Origin: Saccopteryx bilineata
Taxonomy: Eukaryota > Chordata > Mammalia > Chiroptera > Emballonuridae
Direction: 5' to 3'
NCBI RefSeq assembly: GCF_036850765.1
Contig: NC_089495.1
Location: 120,303,033 to 120,367,032 of the forward strand
DNA: 64,000 bases
Positions 24,101 through 35,849 of the stretch are shown one piece after another. Every line of letters begins with the position of its first letter. The first letter of the stretch is position 1. The position numbers and the translations under genes are program-made. The notes beneath the pieces were generated by a model that saw only the letters and a list, made by a program, of their open reading frames with translations, did no database searches and was not told where the DNA came from.

Positions 24101-25057
24101 AGATTACTTTTTTTACATTCAATATTATTTTGTATTAGTTTCAGGTGTACAGCATAGTGGTTAGACAATAGTGTACTTTAGAAAGTGTCCTCCCAATATA
24201 TCCAGTACCCACCTGGCACCATATACAGTTATTACAATATTACTGGCTATATTCCCTATGCTGTACTTTACATCCCTGTGACTATTTTCTAAGTACTAAT
24301 CATTTCACTTTCTCACCCCCTCCCTTCTGGCAACCATCAGTCTGTTTTCTGTATCTGTCAGTCTGTTTCTGTTTTGTTTGTTGTTTATATTGCTCTTTAG
24401 AAACCCCATATAAGTGAAATCATATGGTACTTATCTTTCTCTGACAGACTTAATTAATTTAGCACAATACTCTCCAGGTTCATCCAAGCTGCTACAAATG
24501 GTAAGATTTCATTCTGTTTTACAGCTAAGTAGTATTCCATTGTGTAAATGTACCACAGCTTTTTTATCCACTCATCTACTGATGGCACTTGGGTTACTTC
24601 CATTTTTTGGCTATTGTAAATAATGCTGCAATGAACATAGGGGTGCACATATTCTTTTTGAATCAGAGTTTTAGGTTTCTCTGGATAAATCCCCAGAAGT
24701 AAAATCTTTGGTCATAAGGCAGCTCCATTTTTAATTTTTGGAGGAAACTCCACACTGTTTTCCACAGTGGCTGCACCAATCTACATTCTGACCAATAGTG
24801 CATGAGGGTTCCCTTTTCTCCACACCCTTGCCAGCACTATTGGTTTGTTGATTTATTGATGCTAGCCATTCTGCCCTGTGTGAGGTCTCATTATGGTCTT
24901 AGTTTGCATTTTTCTGATGATTATTGCTGTTGAGTATTTTTTTCTTATGTCTGTTGGCCATTTGTACAACCTCTTTGGAGAAATGTCTATTCAAGTCCTC
25001 AGCTCATTTTTTAAAAACTTAAATTGTCAAAAAAAAAACCCAAAACTTAAATTGTCG

Positions 25058-25373
25058 CCTGACCAGATGGTGGACAGAGCATCAGACTGGGACACAGAGG
25101 ACCCAGGTTTGAGACCCTGAAGTTGCCAGCTTGAGCGCGGGCTCATTGGTTTGAGCAAGGCTCACCATCTTGAGCCTAAGGTCGCTGGCTTGAGCAAGGG
25201 GTCACTCAGTCTGCTGTAGCCCCCCCTCCCATGGTCAAGGCACATATGAGAAAGCAATCAATGAACAATTAAGGAGCCGCAACAAAGAATTGATGCTTCT
25301 CATCTCTCTTCCTTCCTGTCTGTCCCTATCTGTCCCTCTCTCTGTCTCTACCACAAAAAGAAAAGAAAAATAA
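25058..25373 (+). mobile_element. Rhin-type SINE (type A) in L1-D
   Basis: A complete-looking copy begins cctgaccagatggtggacag, with a small deletion in the head. It is flanked by the exact 10-bp repeat TTAAATTGTC at 25,047-25,056 and 25,374-25,383. L1-D reading resumes directly after it. Confidence 0.88.
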
Positions 25374-27068
25374 TTAAATTGTCTATTTTCTTGGTGTTGA
25401 GTTGTATAAGTTCTTTATAAATTTTGGATATTAACCCCTTATGAGATGTATCATTGGTAAATATCTTCTTCCATTCAGCAGGTTATCTTTTCATTTAGTT
25501 GATGGTTTCTTTTACTGTACAAAAGCTTTTTAGTTTGTTGTTTATTTTTTCTTTCTTTCCCTTGCCCAATGAGATAGATCAGAAAAAAATATTGCTAAGG
25601 AAAATGTCACAGACTTTACTGCTTATGATTTTTTTTCTAGTTTTATGGTTTTGAGTTTTACAGTTAAGTCTTTATTCCACTTGGAGTTTATTTTTGTATA
25701 TGGTATAAGAAGGTGGTCTAGTTTCATTTTATTGCATATATCTAATTTTCCCAGCACGATTTATTGAATAGACTGTTGTTACCTCATTGTATGTTCTTGC
25801 CTCCTTTGTCAAATATTAATTGACCAAATAAGCCTGAGTTTATTTTGGGGTTCTCTATTCTGACTTTTGACCTATATGTCTGTCTTTATGCCAGTACCTT
25901 ACTGTCTTGATTACTTTACTTTAGCCTTGTAGTATAGTTTCATATCATGAAGCATGATACTTCCCACTTTGTTCTTCTTTCACAAGATTGCTGTTGCTGT
26001 TCAGGGTCTTCTGTGGTTCCATATAAAATTTTAGATTGTTCTAGTTCTGTGAAATACACCATTGGCATTTTGATAGGAATTGCATTAAATGTATAGATTG
26101 CTTTGGATAGTATGAACATTTTAGTGATGTGAATTCTTCCTACTCATGACCATAGTGTATGGTTCCATTTATTTGTATCTTCTTTAACTTCTTTCTTCGG
26201 TTCCTTATCATTTTTCAAATCCAGTTTTTTTACCTCCTTGTTTAAATTTATTACTAGGTATTTAAATTTTTTGGTATTTAATTTATCAATTCTAGTAGTT
26301 CTTTTTTTGTGGAGTGTTTAGGGTTCTCTACCTATAATATGTCATCTGCAAATAACAACAGTTTTACTTCTCTCTTTCCAATTTGGGTGCTCTTTATTTC
26401 TTCTTCTTGTCTGATTGCTCTGATTAGAACTTCCAGAAATATGTTGAGTAAGAGTGGTGAAAGTGGACATCTCTGTCTTGTTCTGATATTAAGAGAAATG
26501 CTTTTAGTTTTTTCCCCATTGAATATTACGTGGGCTGTAGGATTTGTCATCTATGGCCTTATTTTGTTGAGGTATGTTTCCTCTATTCCCACTTTGCTGA
26601 GTTTTATCATAAATGGATGCTGGGTTTATCCAAAAGCCTTTTTTTTTTTGCATCTACTGACATGATCATATGATTTTTAACCTTCATTTTGTTTATGTGG
26701 TGTATTGTGTTAATTGAGTTCTGGGTATTGTACCAACCTTTCATCCCACAAATAAATCCACTTACTTTATTTTGTTTGCTAATATTTTGTGGAGGTTTTT
26801 TGTGACTATATTAGTCGGGTATATTGTCTTATAATTTTCTTTCTTTGTAGTGTCTTTATGTGCTTTTGGAATTAAGATAATGCTGACTTCAGAAAATAAG
26901 CTTGAATATTTTGGAATAATTTAAGAAGGACAGGTGTTAGTTCTTCTTTGAAGGTTTGGTAAAATTATCTATAAAGCCATCCAGTCCAGGACTTTTGTTT
27001 GCTGGGAGTTTTTAAATTACTGCTTCAATTTCACTAGTTGTAATCAGTCTGTTCATATTTTTTTCTTC

Positions 27069-27441
27069 TTTTTTTTATTTAGTGAGAGAAGAGGAGGCAG
27101 GGACAGACTCCCTCATGTGCCCTGACAGGGATCCACCTGGCAAGCCCACTAGGGGGCAATGCTCTGCCCATCTGGGGCCCTTGCTCCGTTGCAACTGGAG
27201 CCATTTTTTTAGTGACTGAGGCAGAGGCCTTGGAGCCATCCTCAGCGCCCAGGGCCAACTCACTCTAATGGAGCCTTGGCTGCAGGAAGGGAGGAGAAAA
27301 GAGAGAAAAAGAGAGAGAACCAAGAAGGGGAGGAGTGGAGAAGCAGATCAGTGCTTCTCCTGTGTGCCCTGACCAGGAATCAAACCTGGGACATCCACAT
27401 GACAGGCCAACACTCTACCACTGAGCCAACCAGCCAGGGCC
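27069..27441 (-). mobile_element. tRNA-derived long SINE (type B) in L1-D
   Basis: On the minus strand it begins ggccctggctggttggctca and carries the full type B body (ggagccatcctcagcgccca on the plus strand). Similar T-rich 13-bp words flank both ends (ATATTTTTTTCTT and GATATTTTTTCTT). Confidence 0.85.
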
Positions 27442-27775
27442 CAGATATTTTTTCTTGATTCGTTTTTAGAGGATTGTTTGATTTTAGGAATTTTAATTTC
27501 TTCTAGATTGTCTAATTTTGGGGCATATATTTTTAATGATTTTTTTATAACCATTTGTATTTCTGTGATGTTAGCTGTTACTTTTCCTCTTTTGTTTTTG
27601 ATTTCATTTATGTAGGTCTTCTTTCTATTTTTCTTGGTGAGTTGAATCTGGTTAAAGATTTATCAATCTTGTCTTTTCAAAGAACCAGTTCTTGGTTTCA
27701 TTGATCTTTTGTATTGTGTTTTTAGACCCTAATTTGCTTATTTCCACTCTGATCTTTATAATTTCCTTTCTTTAC

Positions 27776-28392
27776 AACTTGGACACTCTGTAAATTCTGA
27801 AATAAGATTCAACAGAATTCTTGCCTGGGGTCTGGGGTTTGAGAAACCACTCTTGCTCTTAGGCCTTGGTGGAGACTATGTCTCTGCTACCAGAGTCTCA
27901 CTGTAGGGCCACAATGATCTGAGTTTCCTAGAACAAAGCAGAGTTCATGACCCACCAAGCAATCAAGTCAAGCACACATCATCAAGTGGTCAGTACAGTG
28001 CTCAAGTGGTCAGTCCAGTGCATCAGGTGCTCAGGAGGATCAGAAGATGAATCCATCAAGTGGCTCCCTTCTCCTTCCACACCTACAACCTCTTAGGGCA
28101 TTCTTTACAACCAGTGTCTGGGAAAAAACAAGTGTAAATTGTGTTCACAGGTGGCCCTGCAAGATATACCTGCACAGCCAGGTGGACTGCCATGGCATTC
28201 AGGGCTCTTCCCAGGGTGGCTCTGAAGGACAACAGAAAGGAAGATTCTGAGAGGGACATCTTATCATCACTGTGATGTGCAAGAAAAAGGTGGGAGTGTC
28301 TCAGGACCTCCAGGGCCCAGAGGCATCAGGTTCTGGGTACAAAAAGGAGTGGAAAGACCTCTTCGAACAAAACAGAATGTGAGGACAGTGAG
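27776..28392. other. Short non-repeat stretch between L1-D and L1-E
   Basis: About 600 bp without a supported gene. A small local repeat around 27,980-28,020 gives 'aagtggtcagt' twice, about 20 bp apart. Confidence 0.4.
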
Positions 28393-28475
28393 ATCCAAGA
28401 TGATGGTGGAGTGGGCAGAAATTACCTCCTCCCAGGACAAAATTGGAATTATAACTAAAATCAACCAACTGAAGA

Positions 28476-28835
28476 TCATGGCCGATTAGCTCAGTCCATT
28501 AGAGCATCATCCCGAAACAACAGGATTGTGGGTTTGATCCCTGGTCAGGGCACACATGGGAAACAATCAATGAGTGCAACCCAGAACACTGAAGTTGCTG
28601 GTTCAGAACCCCAGGCTTACCTAGTCAAGGCACAGACGAGAAGCAACTACCACACAGTTGATGCTTCCCACCCTTTTCTCCCCTCCTCTCTCGTTCTCTC
28701 TCCCTCCTCCCTCTTAAATCAGTAATATAAAAAGTCTTTTAATGAATGAGTGCACAACTAAGTGGAACAACAAATGAATGCTTCTCTCTCTCTCTTCCTT
28801 CCTCTCGCTGTTTCTCTAAAATCAATCAATAAAAC
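28476..28835 (+). mobile_element. Type C SINE, dimeric, with perfect 14-bp target duplication
   Basis: A tRNA-headed short SINE ('gattagctcagtccattaga', B-box near 28,530) is followed by a second copy of the 3' half (28,741-28,835: 'caactaagtggaacaacaaa' then CT-rich, then 'aaatcaatcaataaaa'). CAACCAACTGAAGA lies at both 28,462-28,475 and 28,836-28,849, so the whole dimer integrated in one event into the L1-E 5' UTR. Confidence 0.82.
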
Positions 28836-30910
28836 CAACCAACTGAAGACTAGCTGAACAGAAATTTTATAATCAAAGTCAAAAACACAAATAGGGCTGG
28901 TCTTGACCCCATGGGCAGTGACTGAGAATCCAGAGGAATATTTCAGTGCATAGGTTCCCCCTAAAAAGCATAGGGTCTCAAACCCATACTGGGATCCCCA
29001 GTCCAGAGCACCAAAGCTGGGAAGAGGCACCCACATATCATCTGGCTGTGAAAATCAGTGGGGATTTTGGTCGCCAAAGAGAGACAAGAGTCTGCTAGAG
29101 ACATAGGTGCCCCCTTACAGGATCAGTAAACAAAATATTGTCTGAAACTACTCACCCTGGACTCTGGCAGAGAGAAGGAGGAGCAGACTAGAGTCATGTG
29201 AGGAGAGTCTAGTGTTTGTGGCTCCAGGAAGAAAGCTGAAGGGACAGGCACAAGAGTCCCTGTGCTGAATGCATCTCCCACCGTCAACTCCATCTTGCTT
29301 GGGTGGAGCACTCCCACGGCATCAACCTGCGAGGATGCAGTAGCCTCTCCCTTTGGACTCTCTGTCACCCCACCCTGCCAAGCAGGTGCCCTATGGAGGA
29401 GTCAGCTGCCTGGGCCTGGGGTGTAAAGGTCTAGGAAGACTCAGGGGCATCAGTGACTGAGTTGTGTGGTTTTGGCACAGGGTGCCATTCCCCTTACCTT
29501 CATACAAAAGTCTGATTGGCACCTACCCCTCAGAAGACAACACTAGCACAACCCTCCAGACTTCTGGCAGCCTGGCCCTGCCAAGCTCAAGCTTTCCAAG
29601 AGGTCCAGGCAGAATACCGAACAAACTGAGTTCTGTGACTCTAGAATAGAAGTCATTTTTGCCTTGCATGTCCAACCAGTGCAGAGCCCACCCTTCACAA
29701 GGCCGAACCTTGGTCTAATTGGGCCTGATAAACTCTGCTGGCCTCAGCCTGATGACCTGCTGAGAGCCACTCTACTACAAAGGTCTACAGGCACCCAGCA
29801 GGTGGCAGCTGGCGTTGGTGTACCCTGGGAGTTTTGCTGAGTGGCCTCAGAACCAGTGCTGGACTGAGTTTGAACCTGTATCAATCTGGTAAACGACAAT
29901 CACCCCTACCTGGTTGTTTACTGAGTACCTACCTCACGCAACCTGAGTACCACCAGAAGCTCTTTCATCAATGGAGCCTAACAGGCAGACAGCAGGCAGA
30001 GGCACGTGGAGGCAATCTCTGGGTGCCTATGGCCTTTTGCTGACCTGCCCCCAGACTTGGTGCTGGTGGAAGCTGGCCTTGGTGCACAGCTTGACCCTTC
30101 TCATGCACACTGAGGCTCTGCAGAGACAGCTACAAACTGTGGATCACTTTGTATCTCTGAACAGGTAGCCCAGGGCTAGTCACAGGCAGCATCTGACATT
30201 GACCTTTATCAGAGTCCCTCCCACACGGCCCCAGAACCAACACATCCAGTAGTGGGCTTCAGACAATACCATAGCAAGATCCAGTCAGCTTCACAAGCAG
30301 CACATGCAAATTAGAGGTTTTGCCAGGAATCAGACCTTGGTGTGGCAAGGTAACATACAATGGGGTAAAGATAGTCTATTCAATAAATGGTGTTGGGTAA
30401 ATATGGAAAAGAAATGCAAAAAATAAAACTAGACCACTTTTTTATACCATACACAATAATAAACTCAAAATGGATTAGAGACTTAAATGTTAGACTCAAA
30501 CCCACAAAAATCTGGAAAGAGAACATAGGCAGTAAAATCTCAGATATATCTCTTAGCAATATTTTTTTCTGATATACCTCCTCGCACAAGGAAAGCAAAA
30601 GAAAAAAATAAAATGGGACTATATTAAACTAAAAAATTTTGCACAGCAAAAGAAATCATCAACAATATGAAAACACAATCCACTGAATGGGAGAACATCT
30701 TCTCCAATGATACATCTCATAAGGGGTTAATATTCCAAATTTATAAAGAATGTATACAATTCAACACACAAATAACAAACAATCCAATTTAAAAATGGGC
30801 AAAGAACCTAAATAGACATTTCTCCAAAGAGGAAACACAGATGGCCAATAGACACATGAAAAGATACTCAATGTCACTAATCATCAGAGAGATGCAAATT
30901 AAAACCCCAA

Positions 30911-31138
30911 TGAAGCCGTGGCTGGATGGATCAGTGGATCAGGTGTCATCCCAGTGCACTGAGGTCCTAGGTTCCCCAGTCAGGGCACATAGGAGAAGCA
31001 ATCAATGAGTATACAACAAAGTAGAACAACCAGTGATGCTTTTCTCTCTCTCTCCTTCTCTCCCCCTCCCTTCCCCCTCTCTCTCTCTCCCTCCCCAATC
31101 AATGGAAAAATGTCAACACACACACACACACAACAACC
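30911..31138 (+). mobile_element. Type C SINE in L1-E
   Basis: The tRNA-like head begins 'agccgtggctggatggatca'. The 'cagggcacataggagaagca' motif and a CT-rich 3' region follow, ending in an A-rich and (CA)n tail. It interrupts the L1 phrase 'aaccccaatga…'; a similar CAATGAG word follows the insert. Confidence 0.75.
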
Positions 31139-31175
31139 ACCTACAATGAGAGCTGTCAGAATGGCTATCATCAAC

Positions 31176-31834
31176 CTAACTCCCACCCTCTTTCCCTCTG
31201 GCTATTATCATACTGTTGTCTGTTTCTATGTGTTATATGTTACATGTGTCTATGCAATATACACACACACACATATATACATATGTATATACAATTATAT
31301 ATATATGTGTGTGTTCATATATCCTTTCACCTTCTTTCATCAAGTCCCCCAACCCACTCCTCTGACAGCTGTCAGTCCGTTCCATGAATCTGTGCCTCTT
31401 TTTCTATTTTGCTCCTCAGTTTATTTTGCTAATTAGATTCCACATATAAGTGAGATCATATGGTATTTGTCTTTCTCTAATTGGCTTATTTTACTTAGCA
31501 TAACAATCTTCAGCACGCTGTTGCAAAATGTAAGATTTCTTTCCTTCCTTCTCTCCTTCCTCCCTTCCGCCCTCCCTCCCTTCCTTCCTGTGGAGCAGTA
31601 CTCCATTGTGTAAATGTAACATAGCTCCTTTACACGTGGGGGTGGGGAGAGGTAGAACGGGGGCATAAAGAGACTTTGCTTGGGGCAATGGGCACATGAT
31701 GCAGTGTGCAGATGATGTTTCATTGAGTTGTACCCTTAAAACCTGTATGGTTTTGCAAACCAATGTCACCCTAATCAACTTAATAAAAATAAATAAATAT
31801 GTGATTGATAGCCACAGAAGGTGGGGGTGGGAAG
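31176..31834. mobile_element. 5'-inverted L1 insertion (twin-priming type) with 17-bp target duplication
   Basis: The L1-E phrase GAATGGCTATCATCAAC (31,159-31,175) recurs as GAATGGCTGTCATCAAC (31,835-31,851), with L1-E continuing afterwards. Between them the first about 450 bp read as L1 ORF2 end/3' UTR on the minus strand, while the rest (about 31,630-31,800) reads as L1 3' UTR on the plus strand ending in 'cttaataaaaataaataaat'. An inverted 5' part joined to a direct 3' part is the signature of twin priming. About 35 bp of extra sequence follow the A-rich tail. Confidence 0.72.
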
Positions 31835-32640
31835 GAATGGCTGTCATCAACAAATCAACAAACAACTGTTGGCAAGGATGTGGAGAAAAGGGAACCTCGT
31901 GCACTGTTTGAGAGAATGCAGACTGATGCAGCCACTGTGGAAAACAGTTTGGAGTTATCTCAAAATATTTTATATGGAACTGCCTTATGGCCCCCCCATT
32001 CCCATTTCTGGGGATTTACTCAAAGAACCCCAAAATTCTTATTCAAAAGAATATGTGTACCTCTGTGTTCATTGCATTATTATTTACAATAGTCAAAATA
32101 TGGAAGTAACTCAAGTGTCCATCAATACAAGAGTGGATAAAAAAGCTGTGGTACCAAACTCACAATGGAATATTACTCAGCCATAAAAAAGAACTAAATC
32201 TTACCATTTGGCACAGCATGCATGGACCTAGAGGGTGAAATAAGTGAGTCAGAGAAAGACAAATCCCATATGATTTCACTTATATGGGGATTCCAAAGGA
32301 CATATAAATCAACAAACAAAACAGAAACAGACTAATAGATACAGAGAACAGATTAGACTGATGGTTGCCAGAGGGGAGGGCTGTTGGGGCACTGAGTGAA
32401 AAAGCTGAAGGTACTGAAAAACACAGATTGGTAGTTACAAAATAGTCATGAGGATGTATGGCATAGGGCATAGAGTCAATAGTATTGTAATAACTGTATA
32501 TTGTGCCAGGTGGGTATTGGACATATTGGGGGAACACTTTGTAAAGTATATGATTGTCCAATTACTATGCTATATAACTGAAACTAAAACAAAATAGTAT
32601 TAAATGTATTTTTAAATTTTTAAAATTTAAAAAATATATA

Positions 32641-33560
32641 TATGAGAACAGTGTGTTTTGTGGGAATACTTTCCCAAAAGCCCCTTTCCAAGGAGGTTCC
32701 CAGTCAGTGGGCAGGCAAGGCAGCTGTCCTGGGATGTTCAGTGACTGCTTCCTCAGCCACATCTGCCTGCTCAGTAAACTCCTGAGGTCAAGTGGGTGAC
32801 TCAGATTCTGCCCCGTGAACTTCCCCTTACCCAGGTGACTTGCTTCTACCACTGCCATGGGATGGGGAAGGACCAATATCCCAGCCTCACCACTTTCTAA
32901 ACACACCTACATTTTGTAATAAGATCCTCACACCCAACTTGAAAGATGTGGAATTGTCCACATTTTCAAATGGGAAACCAAAGTAGTTAAGTGATAGTGC
33001 AAGATTGTATATAGCTTGTTAGTGACAGAATCCGAGTTCAAAAGTGGGGAGGGTTGGTCCGTGTCCTCAGCTGCAGCTCTGGACAACCATCCAGGCACCC
33101 GTGCTCATTAAAGGTATCTTCTTGACTCACTGGTGAAGTTTCTGCAAGGCTATATATCCCTCTCCCTCCTAATGTTTGTACATGCACAATTTTCCGGGGG
33201 ATATGGGCTGATTCACAGGCTGCTCTTCCAGATCCCCTGAGGAATTGGCTGCAGGAATTCCTGCAGGTCCAGCCCTGGATCATCTGCCTCCTTGCTGCTT
33301 TCCTCAGGACTCTCAGTGGCAGAGAGTTCTCTCCCCCCTACCTCCCCCACCCTTCAGTCTGCCCCTTTAGGAGGAGGTGGCCTCACACCTAGGACGGCCA
33401 GCTCACAGAAGCCAGCAGCCACTCCCCGGCCTGTTGCTCGGGCAGCATTTCCCTGCCTCTCTTTTAATGCAGTTGGTGCCTCAGTCACTGCACCCTGCCT
33501 CCCACCCACCCTTCCGCATTGCTCGCCAGGAGGGTAGAGGTGCCCCTGAGGAGTGGGTGC
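32641..33560. other. Non-repeat flank of the CpG island
   Basis: No repeat or exon is recognised. Open frames such as 33,038-33,283 minus lack support. The sequence becomes GC-richer toward the island. If the minus-strand exon at 34,042-34,080 is real, this stretch would be its first intron. Confidence 0.4.
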
Positions 33561-33599
33561 CCAAGGCCGCTTGTGGGCAGTTGGGGCATTAGGGCCTGG

Positions 33600-34430
33600 T
33601 GTGGGGAGCACCTCGTGCATAAGTCTAACGCTCTCTCCAGGTCCTGTTGCCCTCCCCTGCTTAGACACCTCTCCTCAGAACGGTGCCCCAAGCCTGTCCC
33701 TTCTCCCCTTCGGTACCCACAGGTGCTTTCCAGCCCGGTAGTAACAGTATCAAGAGATTCCTGGGCATCGACCAGGACAGGCACAAGCCTTCCTTCCCAG
33801 AGCCGGCGTCCTGCCCGAGCGAGCGCGCCACCCGCAGGGGGCGAGAAGGTGCCGGGGAGGCCGGGCACCGGGCGGCCGCGCTCCCGAGCTGGCCCGGGAC
33901 GGCAGTCCAGCCGCCTCCGACGCCGCACCTCTCCTTTCCGGCTTCGGGTCTCCGGATCAGCAGGTGGGGATACCGGGGGCGGCAGGGAGCTCCAGTGGGG
34001 CCCACACCCGGGACCCCGCGTCCAGCGAAGCCCTCTCTCACCTGAAAGAAACCCCGGAGGAAGTGCAGGAAGCGGAGCATGGCGGCTGGCGGGCGCGGAG
34101 TGCGGCGCCCGGGCCGCCCGTGGGGCTGGGAGCTGCGCTGTGGCCACGCCCCGCCTCCCGCGCGCCGCTGCTCTGGGCACTTGCGAGTCTCCGAGACGTG
34201 CCAGCCTAGGGTTGGGTCCCCCACAGAACCAGAGACGCACAGACACGCAGGAGCCGTCCAGGGCCCAGCGCCTCCCAGGAACCCGCTTCCCGTGTCCCGT
34301 GTCCCGTGCCGCGCCCAGGGCAGCTCCGGGACCCGGAGCCTGGGAGTGTTGTCTAAGAGCGAACTCGTGCCTCGCGCACATGCACGTGCGCGACACTCGC
34401 ATCTCCACCCTGTGGAGCACGGTCTGCCCG
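33600..34430. promoter_or_regulatory. CpG island, probable gene promoter
   Basis: The core at about 33,780-34,340 is dense in CG dinucleotides and GC-rich, unlike every other part of the window. GC-box-like words (CACGCCCCGCCTCC near 34,145; GGGGGCGGCAGGG near 33,974) are present. Long frames open on both strands here (up to 336 and 311 codons) because stop codons are rare in such DNA. They should not be read as proteins. The island surrounds a well-formed ATG and splice donor on the minus strand. Confidence 0.75.
34042..34080 (-). CDS. Candidate first coding exon of an unidentified host gene
   Basis: On the minus strand the ATG at 34,080-34,078 sits in a strong Kozak context (GCCGCCATGC). 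It opens 13 codons reading MLRFLHFLRGFFQ, then TTTCAG|GTGAGA, a consensus splice donor, with the exon ending in phase 0. It lies in the heart of the CpG island, as a first exon should. The short, hydrophobic and Arg-punctuated start could be a signal anchor or a mitochondrial-type leader. I do not recognise the protein and could not identify exon 2 toward lower coordinates. An overlapping plus-strand ATG (34,079-34,081) opens 155 codons but has no visible donor, so it is the weaker choice. Confidence 0.4.
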
Positions 34431-34706
34431 TCTCCAGAACCCGGCGGCCTCTCTTTCTGCCTCGCAAGCTTCGCTTTTCAAGCCTTGAGAAGTTCCGGTG
34501 TTTGCCCAGCACTCTCATTTACACGTTGAGGAAACAGAGACCCTGACAGGCTCAGCAACGAGTTTGTGCTCGTTCAGCTGGGGAGAGGACAGTGTGGACT
34601 AGCACCACTGGGACCCAGCTGTTTGTCCAGAGCCTGACAGCGCTCCACCACTGGCCATTCCCTGGTATGTTCCTGCAGACAAGGATGTAAGTAGGCACCC
34701 AAGCGG

Positions 34707-34731
34707 AATAATAATAATAATAATAATAAAT
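34707..34731. repeat. (ATA)n microsatellite
   Basis: About eight perfect trinucleotide units, 'aataataataataataataa'-like, in otherwise single-copy sequence. Confidence 0.9.
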
Positions 34732-34879
34732 CCATCCTGGATTATATTCATCTTTATACAAACATCGTTGTAAAAATAATTTTAACTATATATAATTTTA
34801 TGCTAGAAAGGACACCTGAAGGGAAAACACCCAGAGCCCAGAGCCCAGGGCTGGTAACTCAATTAGATAGGTAGAGAAC

Positions 34880-35340
34880 ACTGTTTTCTGCTAAGAAATG
34901 TCAATGGAAGGTTGTTCCAGAAAGCCCCAACTTGGTGGGTAGTGAAGGGGAGAGGCTTTATTTAGTGAAAAGGACTCAACTGTGGAACAGCTTGGCTGTG
35001 AAACAGCTCAGCTAGGAAACAGCTCAGTCAAAGCAGCTCGCGAGACGATCTTGGGGGAAATGACTCCCACAGAGCTGTTCCAGCATTACAGTCACAAAAT
35101 GGCTATGGCCCTGCAGAACCCAAAGTATCCCCCATTGAGGCAGAGGTGACACTGGTTTATATAGAGAACAGGGCCCACCCCACCCCTGATTTCTCCATGT
35201 TATGCAAATGAGTATTCCAAACCCTCACAGTTTAGTTTTAAATAGCCACATCCTGATTGATTGGAATGGAGCCTTTCTGATTGGTCAGTAAAAATGGAAA
35301 TGGGCAGGAAAAGTCTCAGTGCTAATGGTTGAATTGTTTG
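34880..35340 (-). mobile_element. Probable solo LTR (class I-like), minus orientation
   Basis: Read on the minus strand this has LTR promoter architecture: CCAAT-type words (gaccaatcagaaagg; ccaatcaatcagg) at about 35,245-35,290, a TATATAAA box near 35,160, and then a tract of short 'agctgtttc/agctgttcc' repeats. ACTAAATAAAGCC follows as a polyadenylation signal near 34,960, and then a short U5. Clear TG…CA ends and target duplications were not resolved. The family name is unknown. Confidence 0.6.
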
Positions 35341-35430
35341 TTGTTTTTAGCGAGAGGGACAGTCTTGAGTGGAGGAGCCTTCAACTGAGCCAGTGACCCC
35401 TTGCTCAAGCCAGTGACCTTTCACATTCCA
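35341..35430 (-). mobile_element. Type A SINE fragment
   Basis: 'agtgaccccttgctcaagcc' and 'agccagtgacc' are the complement of the central type A SINE block. Only about 90 bp remain, next to the LTR. Confidence 0.5.
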
Positions 35431-35441
35431 AAATCAATAAA

Positions 35442-35490
35442 TTGGCCCTGGCCTATTGACTCAGTGGTAGAACGTGGACACTGACCAGGG
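35442..35490 (+). mobile_element. tRNA-SINE head fragment
   Basis: 'ggccctggcctattgactca' with the following 'gtggtagaacgtggacactg' matches the start of the type B/C tRNA head, and no body follows. Confidence 0.45.
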
Positions 35491-35849
35491 TGGGGCCTGA
35501 TTATTTGCATTTTAATGAATTTCCAAGTGACAGTACTGCTTTTGGTCCTGGGACCACATTTGGAGAATCCTTGTTCAAGTAGCGGAGCCAGGCCTAAAGG
35601 GAAAACCCCAGGTTAGAAAATAACCATCATAATGACTCCATCTACCAAGTAACTACTGTGCCCCAGCCCTGGACAAGCCTTGCCAAGCTTATGCCATTTA
35701 ATCTCTCAGCAGTCTTAGGGGGTGATAACAACACTGAATGTTCTCCGGGGAAATAAGTCAAATCTATTCTTGTATTTGAGTTACCCTTCTGGAGAACACA
35801 ATTTTGGGAGAACTTGGCTGTACTGTAGAGTTAAAGGTATGTTCTTTCT

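Larger units (their letters stand above)
24105..27775 (-). mobile_element. L1-D: 5'-truncated L1, carrying two SINEs
   Basis: The 3' end lies near 24,105 (T-rich run on the plus strand, then 3' UTR). ORF2 C-terminal homology spans 24,454-26,300. The palm region is near 26,332-26,550, where the plus strand shows the complement of [12 protein letters not shown] coding, and the upstream linker runs to about 27,775. Frames are broken throughout. A type A SINE (25,058-25,373) and a type B SINE (27,069-27,441) interrupt it. ORF1 and the 5' UTR are absent. Confidence 0.85.
28393..32640 (+). mobile_element. L1-E: L1 with 5' UTR joined directly to ORF2 3' half
   Basis: The 5' tip at 28,393 reads AAGATGATGGTGGAGTGGGC, the L1 start with a YY1-like AAGATG core. 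A 5' UTR continues after a SINE to about 30,330. The sequence then passes directly into ORF2 C-terminal coding (30,340 onward), so ORF1 and most of ORF2 are missing. After two more insertions the ORF2 end and 3' UTR run to an A/T-rich tail near 32,640. The whole is broken and non-coding. Confidence 0.75.

Noticed and set aside
33485..34529. Open frames of 336, 311 and 285 codons on both strands
   Set aside because: They lie in the CpG island, where stop codons are rare. They overlap antisense, are Pro/Arg/Gly-rich with no domain, and the minus strand shows a splice donor inside them.
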